From Desulfosporosinus sp. HMP52 (GTDB lineage Bacteria; Bacillota; Desulfitobacteriia; Desulfitobacteriales; Desulfitobacteriaceae), in contig NZ_JMGA01000010.1 of NCBI RefSeq assembly GCF_000765145.1, positions 1-64,000 of the forward strand: a stretch of 64,000 nt of DNA. The letters are read 5' to 3'. A program made the translations under genes and the position numbers. Of this stretch, positions 42,334-52,252 are shown in pieces (position 1 is the first letter of the stretch; each line of letters opens with the position of its first letter). A model generated the notes under the pieces. It did not search any database. It worked only from the letters and a program-made list of their open reading frames with translations, and was not told the origin of the DNA.

Positions 42334-43731
42334 TTACATCCCTATATGAAAGATGAATTCCGTTCGCCCCATCCGAATAGTATCGCCATCGCATATAGGG
42401 TATGGTTGATTGGACTCTAACCTTGACCCATGTACATAGGTACCATTTGTTGAAGCTAGATCAGTGATGACATATTGGCCATCGAACATTTCTATTCGTG
42501 CATGTTCACCCGAAACTGAGCCATCCTCAATAACATACGCTTCATAGGGTTTTCCGCGTCCGACCAAAAAAGGCAGACGATTAAGTTCAATCCGTCCCTT
42601 TTGGGTTCCACTTTCAACATCAAAATACGCCTGACATAGAGCAACGGTAGCATTACTGTTGCCTAAAGAAGTAGTATGGGTAGCGATCTGAGGTTGCCTC
42701 TGCTGGGCAGATGCAGCTATTTCTTTCTTAGCTGACATAGGTACAATGTCCATCTTTTTGAACAGTTTGATTGCCGCAAAAGTGCCATCAGCAGTTAAGA
42801 TAGTGAGACCAATCGCAATATATAATATCCCTTCCTGAAGAGTTCCTTTTCCGAAAAGTACAAACCCTATCCAGTAGAGTAGGATAAATAGTACTGCCAG
42901 AGTAACCAATATTTTTCGCTCTTTAGAGTTAAGTCCTCTTTTCACTCCTGGTGTAGGCTTTTCTTCATATAATGCTCCCTTTACTGGATTTTTTTGTTTT
43001 GATTTGTCCGGCTTTGAATTTGGTTTAAACGGTTCATCTGGAAATTTTTGCTGAGGTGCTTTGTTATTCAAAAGATCCATAGAGTTTGCTCGAGAAGGAG
43101 AAATTGGTTCTATAGATTTATTGGATTCATGCTTTCTAGGAGGGGACGGCAACGGGTTGTTAAATCTTTTTAAACGCTCATTAATTTCCATGAGAGAATA
43201 TTCCTCAGAAAGAAATTCTTCGAAAATTGATTTAGCTTTTATCGCATATTGATCATCAATATGTGCGTAAAGAACACTGACAATATTGTTTTTAACCTCG
43301 TCAAATGCAGAATCCTTATTTTCCAAATTAGTTAGCGGTAAATAAATAAGTCCAATATCATAGTCTTGTGTCGAAAATATATAGTTTATATCTATTATGT
43401 AATTAGTTTCATTGAGGAAGAATCTCGGACTTTCATTTATTGCAGTTAAGATTTGACTGAGAATTTTTATAAATTCCTGTAAAGATAACTTTCGCCCTTT
43501 TAGAAGTTCGGCTAATGTTTTTCTTCCTTTAACTAAGTAGCAAAGCTTCGCTTTCATGTTAGTAAATTCCACTTCAAGAGGAAGGACGCCTGTAATAGTG
43601 TGGCTTTTAAGCATATGAACTCCAGCATCCACCAACCTATTTGCTTCTATTTGATCTGTACCCACAATTAATAATCGTCCTCTTGCACTTTCCTCATAAT
43701 CGTAAGAGAACCCTAATAATCCGCTGCCCAT
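42334..43731 (-). CDS. FHA-domain protein with DUF6382-like N-terminus
   Basis: A 465-residue membrane protein. The N-terminal DUF6382-type region covers about 1-190 (SGLLGFSYDYEESARGRLLI, YLVKGRKTLAELLKG). A disordered basic/proline link follows. Two helices lie at about 275-330 (ERKILVTLAVLFILLYWIGF). The FHA domain covers about 380-465 (FLVGRGK, GSVSGEHARIE, ITDLASTNGTYVHG, GDTIRMGRTEFIF) with the pThr-binding Arg, Ser and Asn. The start ATG 43731 has GGAGGAG 6 bases upstream. Links the Tad genes to the kinase/phosphatase. Confidence 0.92.
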   Translation of the reverse strand: MGSGLLGFSYDYEESARGRLLIVGTDQIEANRLVDAGVHMLKSHTITGVLPLEVEFTNMKAKLCYLVKGRKTLAELLKGRKLSLQEFIKILSQILTAINESPRFFLNETNYIIDINYIFSTQDYDIGLIYLPLTNLENKDSAFDEVKNNIVSVLYAHIDDQYAIKAKSIFEEFLSEEYSLMEINERLKRFNNPLPSPPRKHESNKSIEPISPSRANSMDLLNNKAPQQKFPDEPFKPNSKPDKSKQKNPVKGALYEEKPTPGVKRGLNSKERKILVTLAVLFILLYWIGFVLFGKGTLQEGILYIAIGLTILTADGTFAAIKLFKKMDIVPMSAKKEIAASAQQRQPQIATHTTSLGNSNATVALCQAYFDVESGTQKGRIELNRLPFLVGRGKPYEAYVIEDGSVSGEHARIEMFDGQYVITDLASTNGTYVHGSRLESNQPYPICDGDTIRMGRTEFIFHIGM

Positions 43732-43742
43732 TTTCTCTCCTC

Positions 43743-44288
43743 CTACATCAAAGCCTGAATCGGCAAAATTACAGCGATAATCGAACATGGCAATACTGCG
43801 TACATATAGGGTATTTTCAGTCCTTTACCCTTGGAAAAGTCACGCAACGGTTCTAAACTTTTAAAGAATATCAATCCCTTTAAAGCCTGAAACAAGCCCT
43901 TTACCCTTATGACAAATTGTTTTTGCCATATCATTAGAACTAAACCAATTAGACTTCCCATAAGTATGGAATAAAAGTACAAGGTAATAACATAGGCCAT
44001 TCCCATAATGGATCCAACGGCTCCGAACAGCTTTACATCACCAGCCCCAACGACACCGGCCAAATAAAGTAAAAACATAAGCAGAAACCCGGCACCTAAC
44101 CCTCTTAAAGAAAAATATAGCCCTTGAGTACTGTAGAAGATTGCATTAAGAGCGAATCCTATTAGACAGGCGGATAAAGTGAGCTTATTTTTAATTTTCT
44201 TAGTTCTGATATCCCCCCACCACGCCAGACCAATTGTAATAAATAATACGACCAAGTTAACCCAAGAAGATTCAAGTTTTATTTCCAT
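43743..44288 (-). CDS. tadV: Prepilin peptidase, TadV/CpaA type
   Basis: A 181-residue A24-family aspartic membrane peptidase that cuts the short leaders of Flp pilin and pseudopilins. The two catalytic Asp motifs are WWGDIRTKKIKNKLT and GVVGAGDVKLFGAVG (GxGD). About five helices. It lacks the methylase domain, as usual for Tad systems. It overlaps the upstream TadE-type gene by 10 bases and is followed by the FHA gene after 11 bases. Confidence 0.92.
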   Translation of the reverse strand: MEIKLESSWVNLVVLFITIGLAWWGDIRTKKIKNKLTLSACLIGFALNAIFYSTQGLYFSLRGLGAGFLLMFLLYLAGVVGAGDVKLFGAVGSIMGMAYVITLYFYSILMGSLIGLVLMIWQKQFVIRVKGLFQALKGLIFFKSLEPLRDFSKGKGLKIPYMYAVLPCSIIAVILPIQALM

Positions 44289-45082
44289 GTTTTTTCTGTC
44301 GCCTTACTTTCTAATTGAATTGTTTTTGTACCTAACGGGGTAGGTATTTTCACCTCATAAGTTGCTTCGATAACAATATCTTCTCCCTCAACTATTTTTA
44401 CATTTCTTATGTGTAACTGTTCTCCTTTTAATACCCCTTGGTCATTATTGGTTCCTTGTAGGGATAAAACAAAGACTTTTACTACCCCGGAGAGTTTCTC
44501 GTCTAGCATTTCAGTCCCTTTTTCCTTAGCGGAGTCAAGTATACCTTTTAAATAGTCTTTAAGGACTCCCGGGATTTGACCATAAATATCTTTGATTGTA
44601 TCAGCTGTATTTTTGGGCTTAGTTGAATTATCCTTATTAATATTCTCGATTGGCGGCTTGCAATCTTTGCAAGGAGCATAATGACTAGCACTAGCAACCT
44701 TAAGTGTCATAGGAATTTTGCTATTATAGAGATGGCCACAGTCTTGAGTGTGATAACTCTTTCCCGTTAACGTTATGTAAACGATGGGACCATCGTCCTG
44801 ATCCGATGAGGTAAGCTTTCCTGCTATCTCAGATGTTTTTTCCTTTATGACCTCCTTCGTCTTATCTTTTAATAGAGCAATTGGATAATAATGAGTGGCA
44901 ATTTCTTTTGTCGCATCCCCAACCGCCTGATCTAAGGCCATCTGTATTGATGCAAGCCTAATAAAACCAATTAGGAATATTATGAATAGCATAAAGATCG
45001 GAAATACCATTGTTGCTTCTAGAGCAATGCTTCCCGTCTCGTTTTTCTTACCATTGTCTACTTTTCTTAGCCACATTTTCAT
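44279..45082 (-). CDS. TadE-type pseudopilin with inserted Cys/His zinc-ribbon-like motif
   Basis: A 267-residue TadE-like protein. The leader end and helix are ETGSIALEATMVFPIFMLFI, with cleavage expected after Gly and Glu at +5. An inserted segment (about 112-155) reads VYITLTGKSYHTQDCGHLYN, then SASHYAPCKDCKPP. This resembles the small Ada-like metal-binding motif found at the C-terminus of some secreted nucleases (YHxxxCxxL...GYxPCxxC). A strand-rich end follows. Unusual for TadE, and probably lies outside the membrane. Distal to the DUF5702 gene, coupled to tadV. Confidence 0.82.
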   Translation of the reverse strand: MKMWLRKVDNGKKNETGSIALEATMVFPIFMLFIIFLIGFIRLASIQMALDQAVGDATKEIATHYYPIALLKDKTKEVIKEKTSEIAGKLTSSDQDDGPIVYITLTGKSYHTQDCGHLYNSKIPMTLKVASASHYAPCKDCKPPIENINKDNSTKPKNTADTIKDIYGQIPGVLKDYLKGILDSAKEKGTEMLDEKLSGVVKVFVLSLQGTNNDQGVLKGEQLHIRNVKIVEGEDIVIEATYEVKIPTPLGTKTIQLESKATEKTWK

Positions 45083-45093
45083 TTAACTCTCTC

Positions 45094-47133
45094 CTAGTAA
45101 GAAGCAGTTATTTCTTGTGTGAGGATAACACGATCTCCGTTTACGGCATAATTTGCGGCAGTTCCTAGTACTTTCATAACTTTTGGAATAAACCAAAGCC
45201 TTATAGATACTTGCGCTTGGAATTTCCCTACTGTTGAGGCTGAAGGGAGCAATTTTGGGGGATTTAGATCACAATCGTCTTCATTTAAGGATATAAGACT
45301 TTGAATTCGAGCTATCTTTTGATCCATATTATTGGTTTGCAACAGCATAAAGAGCCGTAGATAGTCAGTATAATCCCATCTAGGTAAGGCATCGACTAGC
45401 TTGACAGCATGAACGTATTTAATCCTTTCACCCATCAGCTTTATTGGAGTTTTACGTATTAGAAGATCATTCATATCAAATGCTGTATCAACTGCAGCTA
45501 ATATAATTGAGCTTAAAATTCTAGACACAAGCTCAGCATCAGTGGAAAAAGTAAAATGATAAATTGTATTTATGGTTAATCTCACTGTGAAAAGTTCTCC
45601 AGCGGCCGCTGCCAAATTATTAAGCGGCAAAGGATTACCATATAAGACAAACTCAGCTTCACCGTTCTTCATAGCATGGTTCGTTATGGGATCTGGATTT
45701 GAAGGTTTATCCGTCGTTAAATTAGTAAACTTCGATAGCACGTATTCATTCACGTATAATTCATCCCTTGCCGCATAAGGGATATTCTTAAGTTTTTCAA
45801 ATAGGCTTGGCAAAAAGCTGAATATTTGCTTTCGAGGCGTATCGTTATTGCTTTTGGGAGATATTGGAACACTTTTATAATAGTCAATAGCATTTCTTAA
45901 TTTATCTCGCTGTGTAAATTGCTCACTGATCTGCTCTTGTAATTCTTTTAACTCACTCTCAATATTTTCTTTCTCTTTTTTTACTATAGAATTAGTATCT
46001 TTTTCATTTGTGGGATTAACAGGCTCTCTATCGAAAAACTTTTTATTCTTTTGGTTAAACGTTTCAAAGTAAGTCCTAGCATCCCCTAATTTGTTATTGA
46101 AAGTTTTTGCTTTTTCTTTACTAGAAGAATCGATCTTATCATCAAGTTTTTGAGCAGATGAGTTAATGTCATCCATTGCTTTCTTATATTCAGTAGTAAT
46201 AATTTCCCATTCTTTGAATTTAGCAGAACCTATATAAATTGTATTTACCTGTGTCGGATCCGGTACGTCCGGAGCATTTATTTTTGTTCCATTTGTTTCC
46301 GGCAAAGAATACCTGTCATCTTTTTTCTTACTTAACTCTATAATTTGATCGTCAATTCTTTTTGCTTCAGAAAGCTTATTATTTACATTATCAAGTTTTT
46401 CTGACATAACGTTTGATAAGTTAATAATTCCATTTTCTTTAATAGAATTATCCAGTTGGAGCTTTAGCTTATCTTTACTCTCTTCTTTCCATTTATCGTC
46501 CGATAGTGAATCTAGTTCATTCCAGGCGGTATCAAAATCTTTGTAGGTCTCATTTTTTAATGTACTATAATTTTTTAGAGCGGAGGAAAATTCATCTCTG
46601 GCCTCCTGAATTAACCCGTCTCTTTCCTGTTGAAGGTCAACTATCGTATTTCCCTTATCAGTATTTTCCGACATCTTACTAATCGGACGAAAAGCTTCAA
46701 TAATTTGCGCCGTCAACTCAATAGGAGCTCGGTATTTCATCTCATCAAGTATCTGATGTTCAGTGACTGCTCTATTATCCAAAGCACTTTGCTCAAGTAG
46801 ACTTGTGTCTGCTGTTGTTCTTTCAATTTTATAGTCAAATAGTTTTGTGGGAGCTAAATTCTCTTCTAAGTAATCCTTAAAATTATGATTAGCCTTATCT
46901 TTGTTATTAAGTCCAAACAGGCCATAGTTTCTGAGGGCTGGATTGTAGTCGGCAAGCACTGAACGTGCTGAGGCATTGGCTGCTTTCTCTAACGCCTTTT
47001 TTGCAGCAGAGATACGGGACAAGTCAATCAAAACTCCCAAAAAAAAGACCATTGCTATCAAAATAATCAGCAAATATACAGTTATAACCCCTCGTTCATC
47101 ACCAAAAATTCGCTTCAAACTCTCCACCCTCAA
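45094..47133 (-). CDS. TadG-like DUF5702 protein
   Basis: A 679-residue protein with N-terminal class III type leader (DERGVITVYLLIILIAMVFF) and then a long outside region. DUF5702 signature residues are AKKALEKAANASARSVLADY-NPALRNYGLFGLN. The middle (about 170-420) is a long charged coiled coil (KKEKENIESELKELQEQISE). The C-terminal part is globular (AAAGELFTVRLTINTIYHFT...VDALPRWDYTDYLRLFMLL). DUF5702 proteins accompany clostridial Tad loci and likely build or cap the fibre. Confidence 0.88.
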   Translation of the reverse strand: MRVESLKRIFGDERGVITVYLLIILIAMVFFLGVLIDLSRISAAKKALEKAANASARSVLADYNPALRNYGLFGLNNKDKANHNFKDYLEENLAPTKLFDYKIERTTADTSLLEQSALDNRAVTEHQILDEMKYRAPIELTAQIIEAFRPISKMSENTDKGNTIVDLQQERDGLIQEARDEFSSALKNYSTLKNETYKDFDTAWNELDSLSDDKWKEESKDKLKLQLDNSIKENGIINLSNVMSEKLDNVNNKLSEAKRIDDQIIELSKKKDDRYSLPETNGTKINAPDVPDPTQVNTIYIGSAKFKEWEIITTEYKKAMDDINSSAQKLDDKIDSSSKEKAKTFNNKLGDARTYFETFNQKNKKFFDREPVNPTNEKDTNSIVKKEKENIESELKELQEQISEQFTQRDKLRNAIDYYKSVPISPKSNNDTPRKQIFSFLPSLFEKLKNIPYAARDELYVNEYVLSKFTNLTTDKPSNPDPITNHAMKNGEAEFVLYGNPLPLNNLAAAAGELFTVRLTINTIYHFTFSTDAELVSRILSSIILAAVDTAFDMNDLLIRKTPIKLMGERIKYVHAVKLVDALPRWDYTDYLRLFMLLQTNNMDQKIARIQSLISLNEDDCDLNPPKLLPSASTVGKFQAQVSIRLWFIPKVMKVLGTAANYAVNGDRVILTQEITASY

Positions 47134-47142
47134 AACTATGTT

Positions 47143-47778
47143 TTACTTTTTCTTTTTCTTATTAAACGACTCAAAGATTTTAAAATTTTCTTCAATTGAT
47201 TTTGAATAGTAAATTGCCATATCAATATTACGCATGAATTGAACAGGTTCTGCCACATGGGCTGTTGAAGTAGCTGATATCGAACTATTTAGGAAAGGTA
47301 GATGTAACTTCGGAAAAACGTCTCTGTTTAGTTTGACTGTGATGGTTCGCGCAGGTAATCCACTGTAAGAAATTGTTCCCGACACGCCTTTATCGTGGAG
47401 ATACTCCATAGCCACGTCAATCTTTTCCTTAGACAGTCCGTTAAAAAATGAGGCCGGTTCTTGCGAGGTAGCGGCACCATCATTGAAAATCCGCCAGTAC
47501 AGGCCATCATCTCCCCGAGTATCCTTGAAATCATTGTTAATCAAAGCAAAATTTCCTGTGGTAATCTCCTTGGCACTGACATCCCAGTTAGCTGCCAATT
47601 GCTCGGCAATAATGGTTGCATTTTGATTAAGGGCCGCTTGTTGCCATTGGACAACAGCAACAAGCAAAAAAAGGAGCGTAAGGAACATGATTAATGGGAA
47701 AATCAGGGTCGCTTCAAGGGTATATGTTCCGTCTTCGCTTTTCCAAATTTTAAATAACTGCTTTTTTAGACATTGCAT
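47143..47778 (-). CDS. TadE-family pseudopilin
   Basis: A 211-residue minor pilin-like protein. The leader is SEDGTYTLEATLIFPLIMFL, with Gly for cleavage and Glu at +5. One helix is followed by an extracytoplasmic domain ending AVYYSKSIEE-like and a Lys-rich tail (FNKKKKK). ATG at 47778 is used; a longer frame to 47925 overlaps the pilin gene and has no TadE features. Between the Flp pilin and the DUF5702 gene. Confidence 0.85.
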   Translation of the reverse strand: MQCLKKQLFKIWKSEDGTYTLEATLIFPLIMFLTLLFLLVAVVQWQQAALNQNATIIAEQLAANWDVSAKEITTGNFALINNDFKDTRGDDGLYWRIFNDGAATSQEPASFFNGLSKEKIDVAMEYLHDKGVSGTISYSGLPARTITVKLNRDVFPKLHLPFLNSSISATSTAHVAEPVQFMRNIDMAIYYSKSIEENFKIFESFNKKKKK

Positions 47779-47797
47779 TATGCTATTACCTGTTTCA

Positions 47798-48013
47798 CTA
47801 GTTTTTGGAGGATGGTTTGGGAGTACTATTAAGATTAGTATCCTGCCCGCCCTGCATCTGCTCTTGAGAATCCGACATAAGACCTTCAACCCATAAAAAA
47901 ATCTGCTTCCTAAACAACGATGCAATAGCGACCAGAACTCCTACGACTATCAATAGTTCTACCACTGTTACTCCGTCTTCTTCCTGCCAGAAGCTTTTTA
48001 ACTTACCAAACAT
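47798..48013 (-). CDS. flp: Flp1-like pilin
   Basis: A 71-residue major pilin candidate. WQEEDGVTVVELLIVVGVLV has the processing Gly before VTVVEL and Glu at +5, then one helix, followed by a short hydrophilic end (SDSQEQMQGGQDTNLNSTPK). Matches the Firmicutes Flp1-like family. GGGGGAAT precedes the ATG. Directly follows tadC. Highly expressed in characterised systems. Confidence 0.88.
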   Translation of the reverse strand: MFGKLKSFWQEEDGVTVVELLIVVGVLVAIASLFRKQIFLWVEGLMSDSQEQMQGGQDTNLNSTPKPSSKN

Positions 48014-48045
48014 TTCGATTCCCCCTTCATTTTGATATTCTTTAG

Positions 48046-48897
48046 TTACATCATTAACAAAACCGGAGTTACCACGATGACTGCAACTACAACAAAGATG
48101 AACATCATAGGAATCAACAGTTTTGATGATGCTTCCTCCGCTAAAGTTTTAGCTATTAGCTTACGGTTTTCCCAATTTTCTCTGGCCAAGGCATTAAGTG
48201 CCTCAGTCAGCTCTTCCCCTCCTCTCCGATAATTGAGAATGACTGAAGTAGCAAACACGGTTACTTGTTGGACTAGGCATCGCTTGGCAAACTCATCGAT
48301 CGCTTGAGTAAAGGACTTGCCATATTCTAGTTCTTTTGCCAGCGTCTTAAGCTCCTTGTACAAAGGTCTTTCACTCGAGCTGGAATTAGCAATATTTATG
48401 ATAGCATTCTGCATGCTTTCCCCCGCGTTAACCAGAAGTACCAACTTACTTAAAAAATCAGGCAGATCAGATTCTATCTCCCGTTTTTTATTCAGGGTAT
48501 CTTTTTCAACTTTCTGAAATCTATAGATAAAAATTATGACTGCCAACCCAAGACCTATAGCAAAAACAGTTTGATCCGGACCCTGTGAAAGGGATAGTAG
48601 TGTGAAAAATTCAGCTACCAGCAGAAATAGCGAAACTTGTTCAGCAATGAAATTCTTGGTTGTTGTATGTATATTTTCACTGCCATATAGTTGTGCCAAC
48701 TTCGTCATTAATCTCTGAAACAATGGAATTGAAGTAATTGATATTCGATCTAAAATTGCGTAAGCAATTGGATATAAAGGCCCTAAACGAAAACCCTGTG
48801 CCTTATCTGCTATAATATTGGGATTTTTCTTTTTGCCCATCAAGAAGAGAAATCCGGCCCCAATATTAAAAGTTACAAAAAAAATCAAAACAATCAC
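48046..48897 (-). CDS. tadC: Tad pilus assembly membrane protein TadC
   Basis: A 283-residue type II secretion F-like platform protein. About four helices. The GspF core has EIESDLPDFLSKLVLLVNAG-ESMQNAIINIA and ILNYRRGGEELTEALNALAR. C-terminal helices end KLLIPMMFIFVVVAVIVVTP. Pairs with TadB under the TadA ATPase. Starts 5 bases after the tadB stop. Confidence 0.92.
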   Translation of the reverse strand: MIVLIFFVTFNIGAGFLFLMGKKKNPNIIADKAQGFRLGPLYPIAYAILDRISITSIPLFQRLMTKLAQLYGSENIHTTTKNFIAEQVSLFLLVAEFFTLLSLSQGPDQTVFAIGLGLAVIIFIYRFQKVEKDTLNKKREIESDLPDFLSKLVLLVNAGESMQNAIINIANSSSSERPLYKELKTLAKELEYGKSFTQAIDEFAKRCLVQQVTVFATSVILNYRRGGEELTEALNALARENWENRKLIAKTLAEEASSKLLIPMMFIFVVVAVIVVTPVLLMM

Positions 48898-48901
48898 AAT
48901 C

Positions 48902-49825
48902 TCACACCCTAATATCCATAATACGGTCTGATACGTATATAATTACTGCTATAACTACCCATCCCACAGTCATCACTATTCTCCCTTGAAGGGTATTATA
49001 CATAGGGGTCATAAAATCTCCGGTGGCTAAGGCTAGATATCCGATAATGAAAAATGGAACAATAACAATTCCTTTTTGCTCCATTTTCTTAGCTGCTAGC
49101 GTTATTTTTATTTCGTTCTTAATTTCCAATTTCTCTTGAATGACAACAGTTGTTTTTCTCACAACCTCTACTAAATTCCCGCCGGTTCTTTTACAGGTCG
49201 TAAAGACCTCTGCAAAGCTGAAAATTTCTTCGATATTTGCTCGTTGTGCAAAATCCTGAAGTGCTTGTTCTAAGGGTTCATTCAAATCAACCTTGGCAAC
49301 TATCCATTTAAGTTCACGCAAAATATCCGTATTATCATCAGGAAACAGTAACTTTAAGTCATCCAAGGAAGACCTAAAAGCATTCTCAACCGATTTGCCT
49401 GCGGATAAAGAAGAGGAAATCGAGGCCAGCGCAAATTTGAATTGATTTGTTAAGTTATCTTTACGTTGAGCGATAATCTGCTTTCTTCTAATCTTAGGAA
49501 AGAATAACCCTAGAAGACTAAAACCTAGCGATATAATCGGATTCATATAAAAAAGATATCCGATTAAAAACAAGATCATTCCAGCTAGTAGACTGTAGCC
49601 AACTTTTTCTTTCTTGCTCATTTCGTACTCATCATAGAACGGTAACCCTAATTCATTGACAACAGGGGCCTTATCTTTTTTCGTTATTTTAAACTTTTCT
49701 TTTTTAATTATAGAATCTACCTTGAGTTCCGACTCTTCAGAATTACGCAATTTCCGTTTATCCAGAATGATGAATATAAAAAAAGTAAGCATCCCTGCGA
49801 TTCCCGCAATAATTGCAATTTTCAT
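48902..49825 (-). CDS. tadB: Tad pilus assembly membrane protein TadB
   Basis: A 307-residue platform protein. One N-terminal and about three further helices flank a GspF domain: NLTNQFKFALASISSSLSAG-KSVENAFRSSLDDL and FAEVFTTCKRTGGNLVEVVRK-TTVVIQEKL. Start ATG after AAAGGAGTAACTGTTT. Sits between tadA and tadC, as is standard. Confidence 0.93.
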   Translation of the reverse strand: MKIAIIAGIAGMLTFFIFIILDKRKLRNSEESELKVDSIIKKEKFKITKKDKAPVVNELGLPFYDEYEMSKKEKVGYSLLAGMILFLIGYLFYMNPIISLGFSLLGLFFPKIRRKQIIAQRKDNLTNQFKFALASISSSLSAGKSVENAFRSSLDDLKLLFPDDNTDILRELKWIVAKVDLNEPLEQALQDFAQRANIEEIFSFAEVFTTCKRTGGNLVEVVRKTTVVIQEKLEIKNEIKITLAAKKMEQKGIVIVPFFIIGYLALATGDFMTPMYNTLQGRIVMTVGWVVIAVIIYVSDRIMDIRV

Positions 49826-49848
49826 AAACAGTTACTCCTTTAAAGAAA

Positions 49849-51066
49849 CTAACTGAGTTGTATACCGTATGTTTTAAGTTTTGATGTATTCTTCAGTTCA
49901 GCAACTTTTTCAAGTCTTCCTTCCACCTTTTTCCGACTACCTTCTTCCTCAAAACTGTACAAGGTTTTTAGCCTCACCTCCCCATTGCTATAACCTGTAA
50001 CTTCACATATCTCCATGACTTTGCGTGTTTTATCTCTTAATCTGCTTAAGTGAACCATAATTTCGATGGCTGAACTGATTTGCTTACGCACAACTTCAAT
50101 TGGCAAGCCCGCCCCACCACTTAAAACCATTGTTTCTAGACGACTTAGCATATCCTGTGGAGAATTCGCATGTCCCGTTGACAAAGAACCATCGTGACCT
50201 GTATTCATAGCTTGAAGCATATCTAAAGCTTCCGCCCCCCGTACTTCTCCCACAACAATACGATCAGGCCGCATTCGTAAGGAACTTTTAATCAAATCTC
50301 TAATAGATATTTCCTTTGCCTCACTACCGGAGGCGGAATTTCTGGTTTCCATAGCCACTAAATTTTTAACCTTCTTAATCTGGAGTTCCGCCGAATCTTC
50401 TATAGTAATAACCCGCTCATCTTCTGGGATAAAGTTTGATAAAGCGTTTAGAAACGTTGTTTTTCCTGAACCTGTACCACCACTAATAAAAATATTGTAT
50501 CTAGCGGTAACAAGAGATTGTATAAAATCGGCTGCTTCTTGGCTGATGGCACCCCATTCGATAAGGTCCTCAATCGTAACAGGTTTCGCCGGAAATTTCC
50601 GAATAGTCATGGTTGGGCCTTTGAGGGCAATCGGGGGAAGAACAACATTTACCCGGGATCCATCTTTAAGCCTAGCATCAACAATCGGGCTAGATTCATT
50701 AACTCTCCGATTAACCGTTGCCACGATACTCTGAATTACATTAAGCAGCCTTTCTTCGTCTTCGAATTTTAACTCAATTTGTTGTGTGCTCCCTTTACGT
50801 TCAATAAATATTTCATCTTTGCTATTAATCATTATTTCAGTAATTGTAGGATCTCTCAGAAGAGGTTCAAGAATATCAAGCCCTCGCATGGAATCGTAGA
50901 TCCTATCAATAATCTCTTTTTGTTCAGATATACTTAGCCTGCGCGCTTCTTGGTCACCTAATACTTTGGAGCGAATTTTCTCTCTTAAGTCTCTATCATT
51001 GATTTCTGTTGATAAGTCTATACCAACTCTGATTTCCTTACGCAAGCGGCTAACTAAATCATCCAT
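49849..51066 (-). CDS. tadA: Tad pilus ATPase TadA/CpaF
   Basis: A 405-residue type II/IV secretion hexameric ATPase. Walker A GGTGSGKTTFLNALSN, Asp box TIEDSAELQI, Walker B RPDRIVVGEVRG and His box TGHDGSLSTGHANS. The N-terminal domain includes DPTITEIMINSKDEIFIERK. Powers both extrusion and retraction in Tad pili. Complete, 20 bases after the CpaE-like gene. Confidence 0.96.
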   Translation of the reverse strand: MDDLVSRLRKEIRVGIDLSTEINDRDLREKIRSKVLGDQEARRLSISEQKEIIDRIYDSMRGLDILEPLLRDPTITEIMINSKDEIFIERKGSTQQIELKFEDEERLLNVIQSIVATVNRRVNESSPIVDARLKDGSRVNVVLPPIALKGPTMTIRKFPAKPVTIEDLIEWGAISQEAADFIQSLVTARYNIFISGGTGSGKTTFLNALSNFIPEDERVITIEDSAELQIKKVKNLVAMETRNSASGSEAKEISIRDLIKSSLRMRPDRIVVGEVRGAEALDMLQAMNTGHDGSLSTGHANSPQDMLSRLETMVLSGGAGLPIEVVRKQISSAIEIMVHLSRLRDKTRKVMEICEVTGYSNGEVRLKTLYSFEEEGSRKKVEGRLEKVAELKNTSKLKTYGIQLS

Positions 51067-51086
51067 AAAGGATCACCTTCTTAGTT

Positions 51087-52232
51087 TTAATTGGAAACGG
51101 TAAGTGCGATCTGCGATACTCCTCTCCAAAAGTTAATGCCGTCAACTTGGTTAGAAAAACCCTTTTCAAGATTAAAGATATCTCTGGTATATGGTATTTT
51201 GAGCATAACAGTCTGCCCCAGTATTTCCGTATCTCCGTAGTAATACCGGTTTATAACCGGAATACACCTTTTTATGTATTTCTGGGAGCGTTCATACGAA
51301 AGATTGTCTATATCTTTCTCTAACTGTTGTGATTTCATTTGGTGGTAATTGTCGTCCAAAGTGCCGTGAACCCAGAAAAAACGATCGCAAATCTCCTCCA
51401 AAACCGTGATAGTCCTGGCATTGAGACTCGATTCCAAATCGATAATAATAAAATCATATAAGCTCATGTTCAATACTAATTTCATTAGAGAAATCAAATT
51501 CTTTTTACTCAAATCAAGTATATGAAAGGAATTATCAAATAAATTTAGGTAGTCCAAATTTAATTCATCATTACGAGCAATTGCTTCCTGTATTTTCTCG
51601 TTTGTTCGCATTGAATCAGCTTCTTCATCCTGGATATATAGCAAAAGTTGAGAAGCACTAGCTCCTGTTTGGTTAGGCAATAACTTGTTTAGACTATTTG
51701 TGGACTCGAGATTAACATAGAGAACTCGTTTTCCTTCTTGACCAAGAGTTTTTGCCAGAGCCAGGGATAAAGTTGTCTTTCCTGCGCCTCCCGATGGAGA
51801 AAATAGTGCTAAACATGTTGATCTTTGTTGACTCGTTCTTAGCGCTGAGTTAATTTGCATCTTCTTTAGATAAAGGTCTGTAACCTTTTTCAAGAGGGCA
51901 TCTGCTGTTAAATATTTATAGACTTGGGGAAATGTATATTCATTGCTGTCAACGGGATTGTCTGTTAAAAACAGTATCATTGCTATATCAATATTCTCTT
52001 GGCCTTTTGGCGTAATATAACTTAATGGCAACAAATCAGGTCTTACCAATAGCACGTTGATTTCTTGAATGTCCCCTCTTTTTCTTTGTTCAAGAAAGGA
52101 TTCCAATGCTTCCCTGCTCGTGAATTTATGAATTAATACTACTTCGCTGACATTAATTAACTGCATATACTTCCATAATGATTCGAGATAGGAAGTGTCA
52201 TTGTCAGCAATAACTAAGTTTAGCTTACCCAT
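51087..52232 (-). CDS. CpaE/TadZ-like localisation ATPase
   Basis: A 381-residue protein with an N-terminal receiver-like domain (NLVIADNDTSYLESLWKYMQ; no clear phosphorylation site). It is followed by a ParA/MinD-like domain: SPSGGAGKTTLSLALAKTLG (deviant Walker A region), DFIIIDLESSLNARTITVLE (Walker B) and FFWVHGTLDDNY. CpaE/TadZ proteins place the Tad machine in the cell. The ATG lies 20 bases after the small-peptide gene end. Second gene of the tad transcript. Confidence 0.85.
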   Translation of the reverse strand: MGKLNLVIADNDTSYLESLWKYMQLINVSEVVLIHKFTSREALESFLEQRKRGDIQEINVLLVRPDLLPLSYITPKGQENIDIAMILFLTDNPVDSNEYTFPQVYKYLTADALLKKVTDLYLKKMQINSALRTSQQRSTCLALFSPSGGAGKTTLSLALAKTLGQEGKRVLYVNLESTNSLNKLLPNQTGASASQLLLYIQDEEADSMRTNEKIQEAIARNDELNLDYLNLFDNSFHILDLSKKNLISLMKLVLNMSLYDFIIIDLESSLNARTITVLEEICDRFFWVHGTLDDNYHQMKSQQLEKDIDNLSYERSQKYIKRCIPVINRYYYGDTEILGQTVMLKIPYTRDIFNLEKGFSNQVDGINFWRGVSQIALTVSN

Positions 52233-52252
52233 TATCTACCCTCCGGACGATA

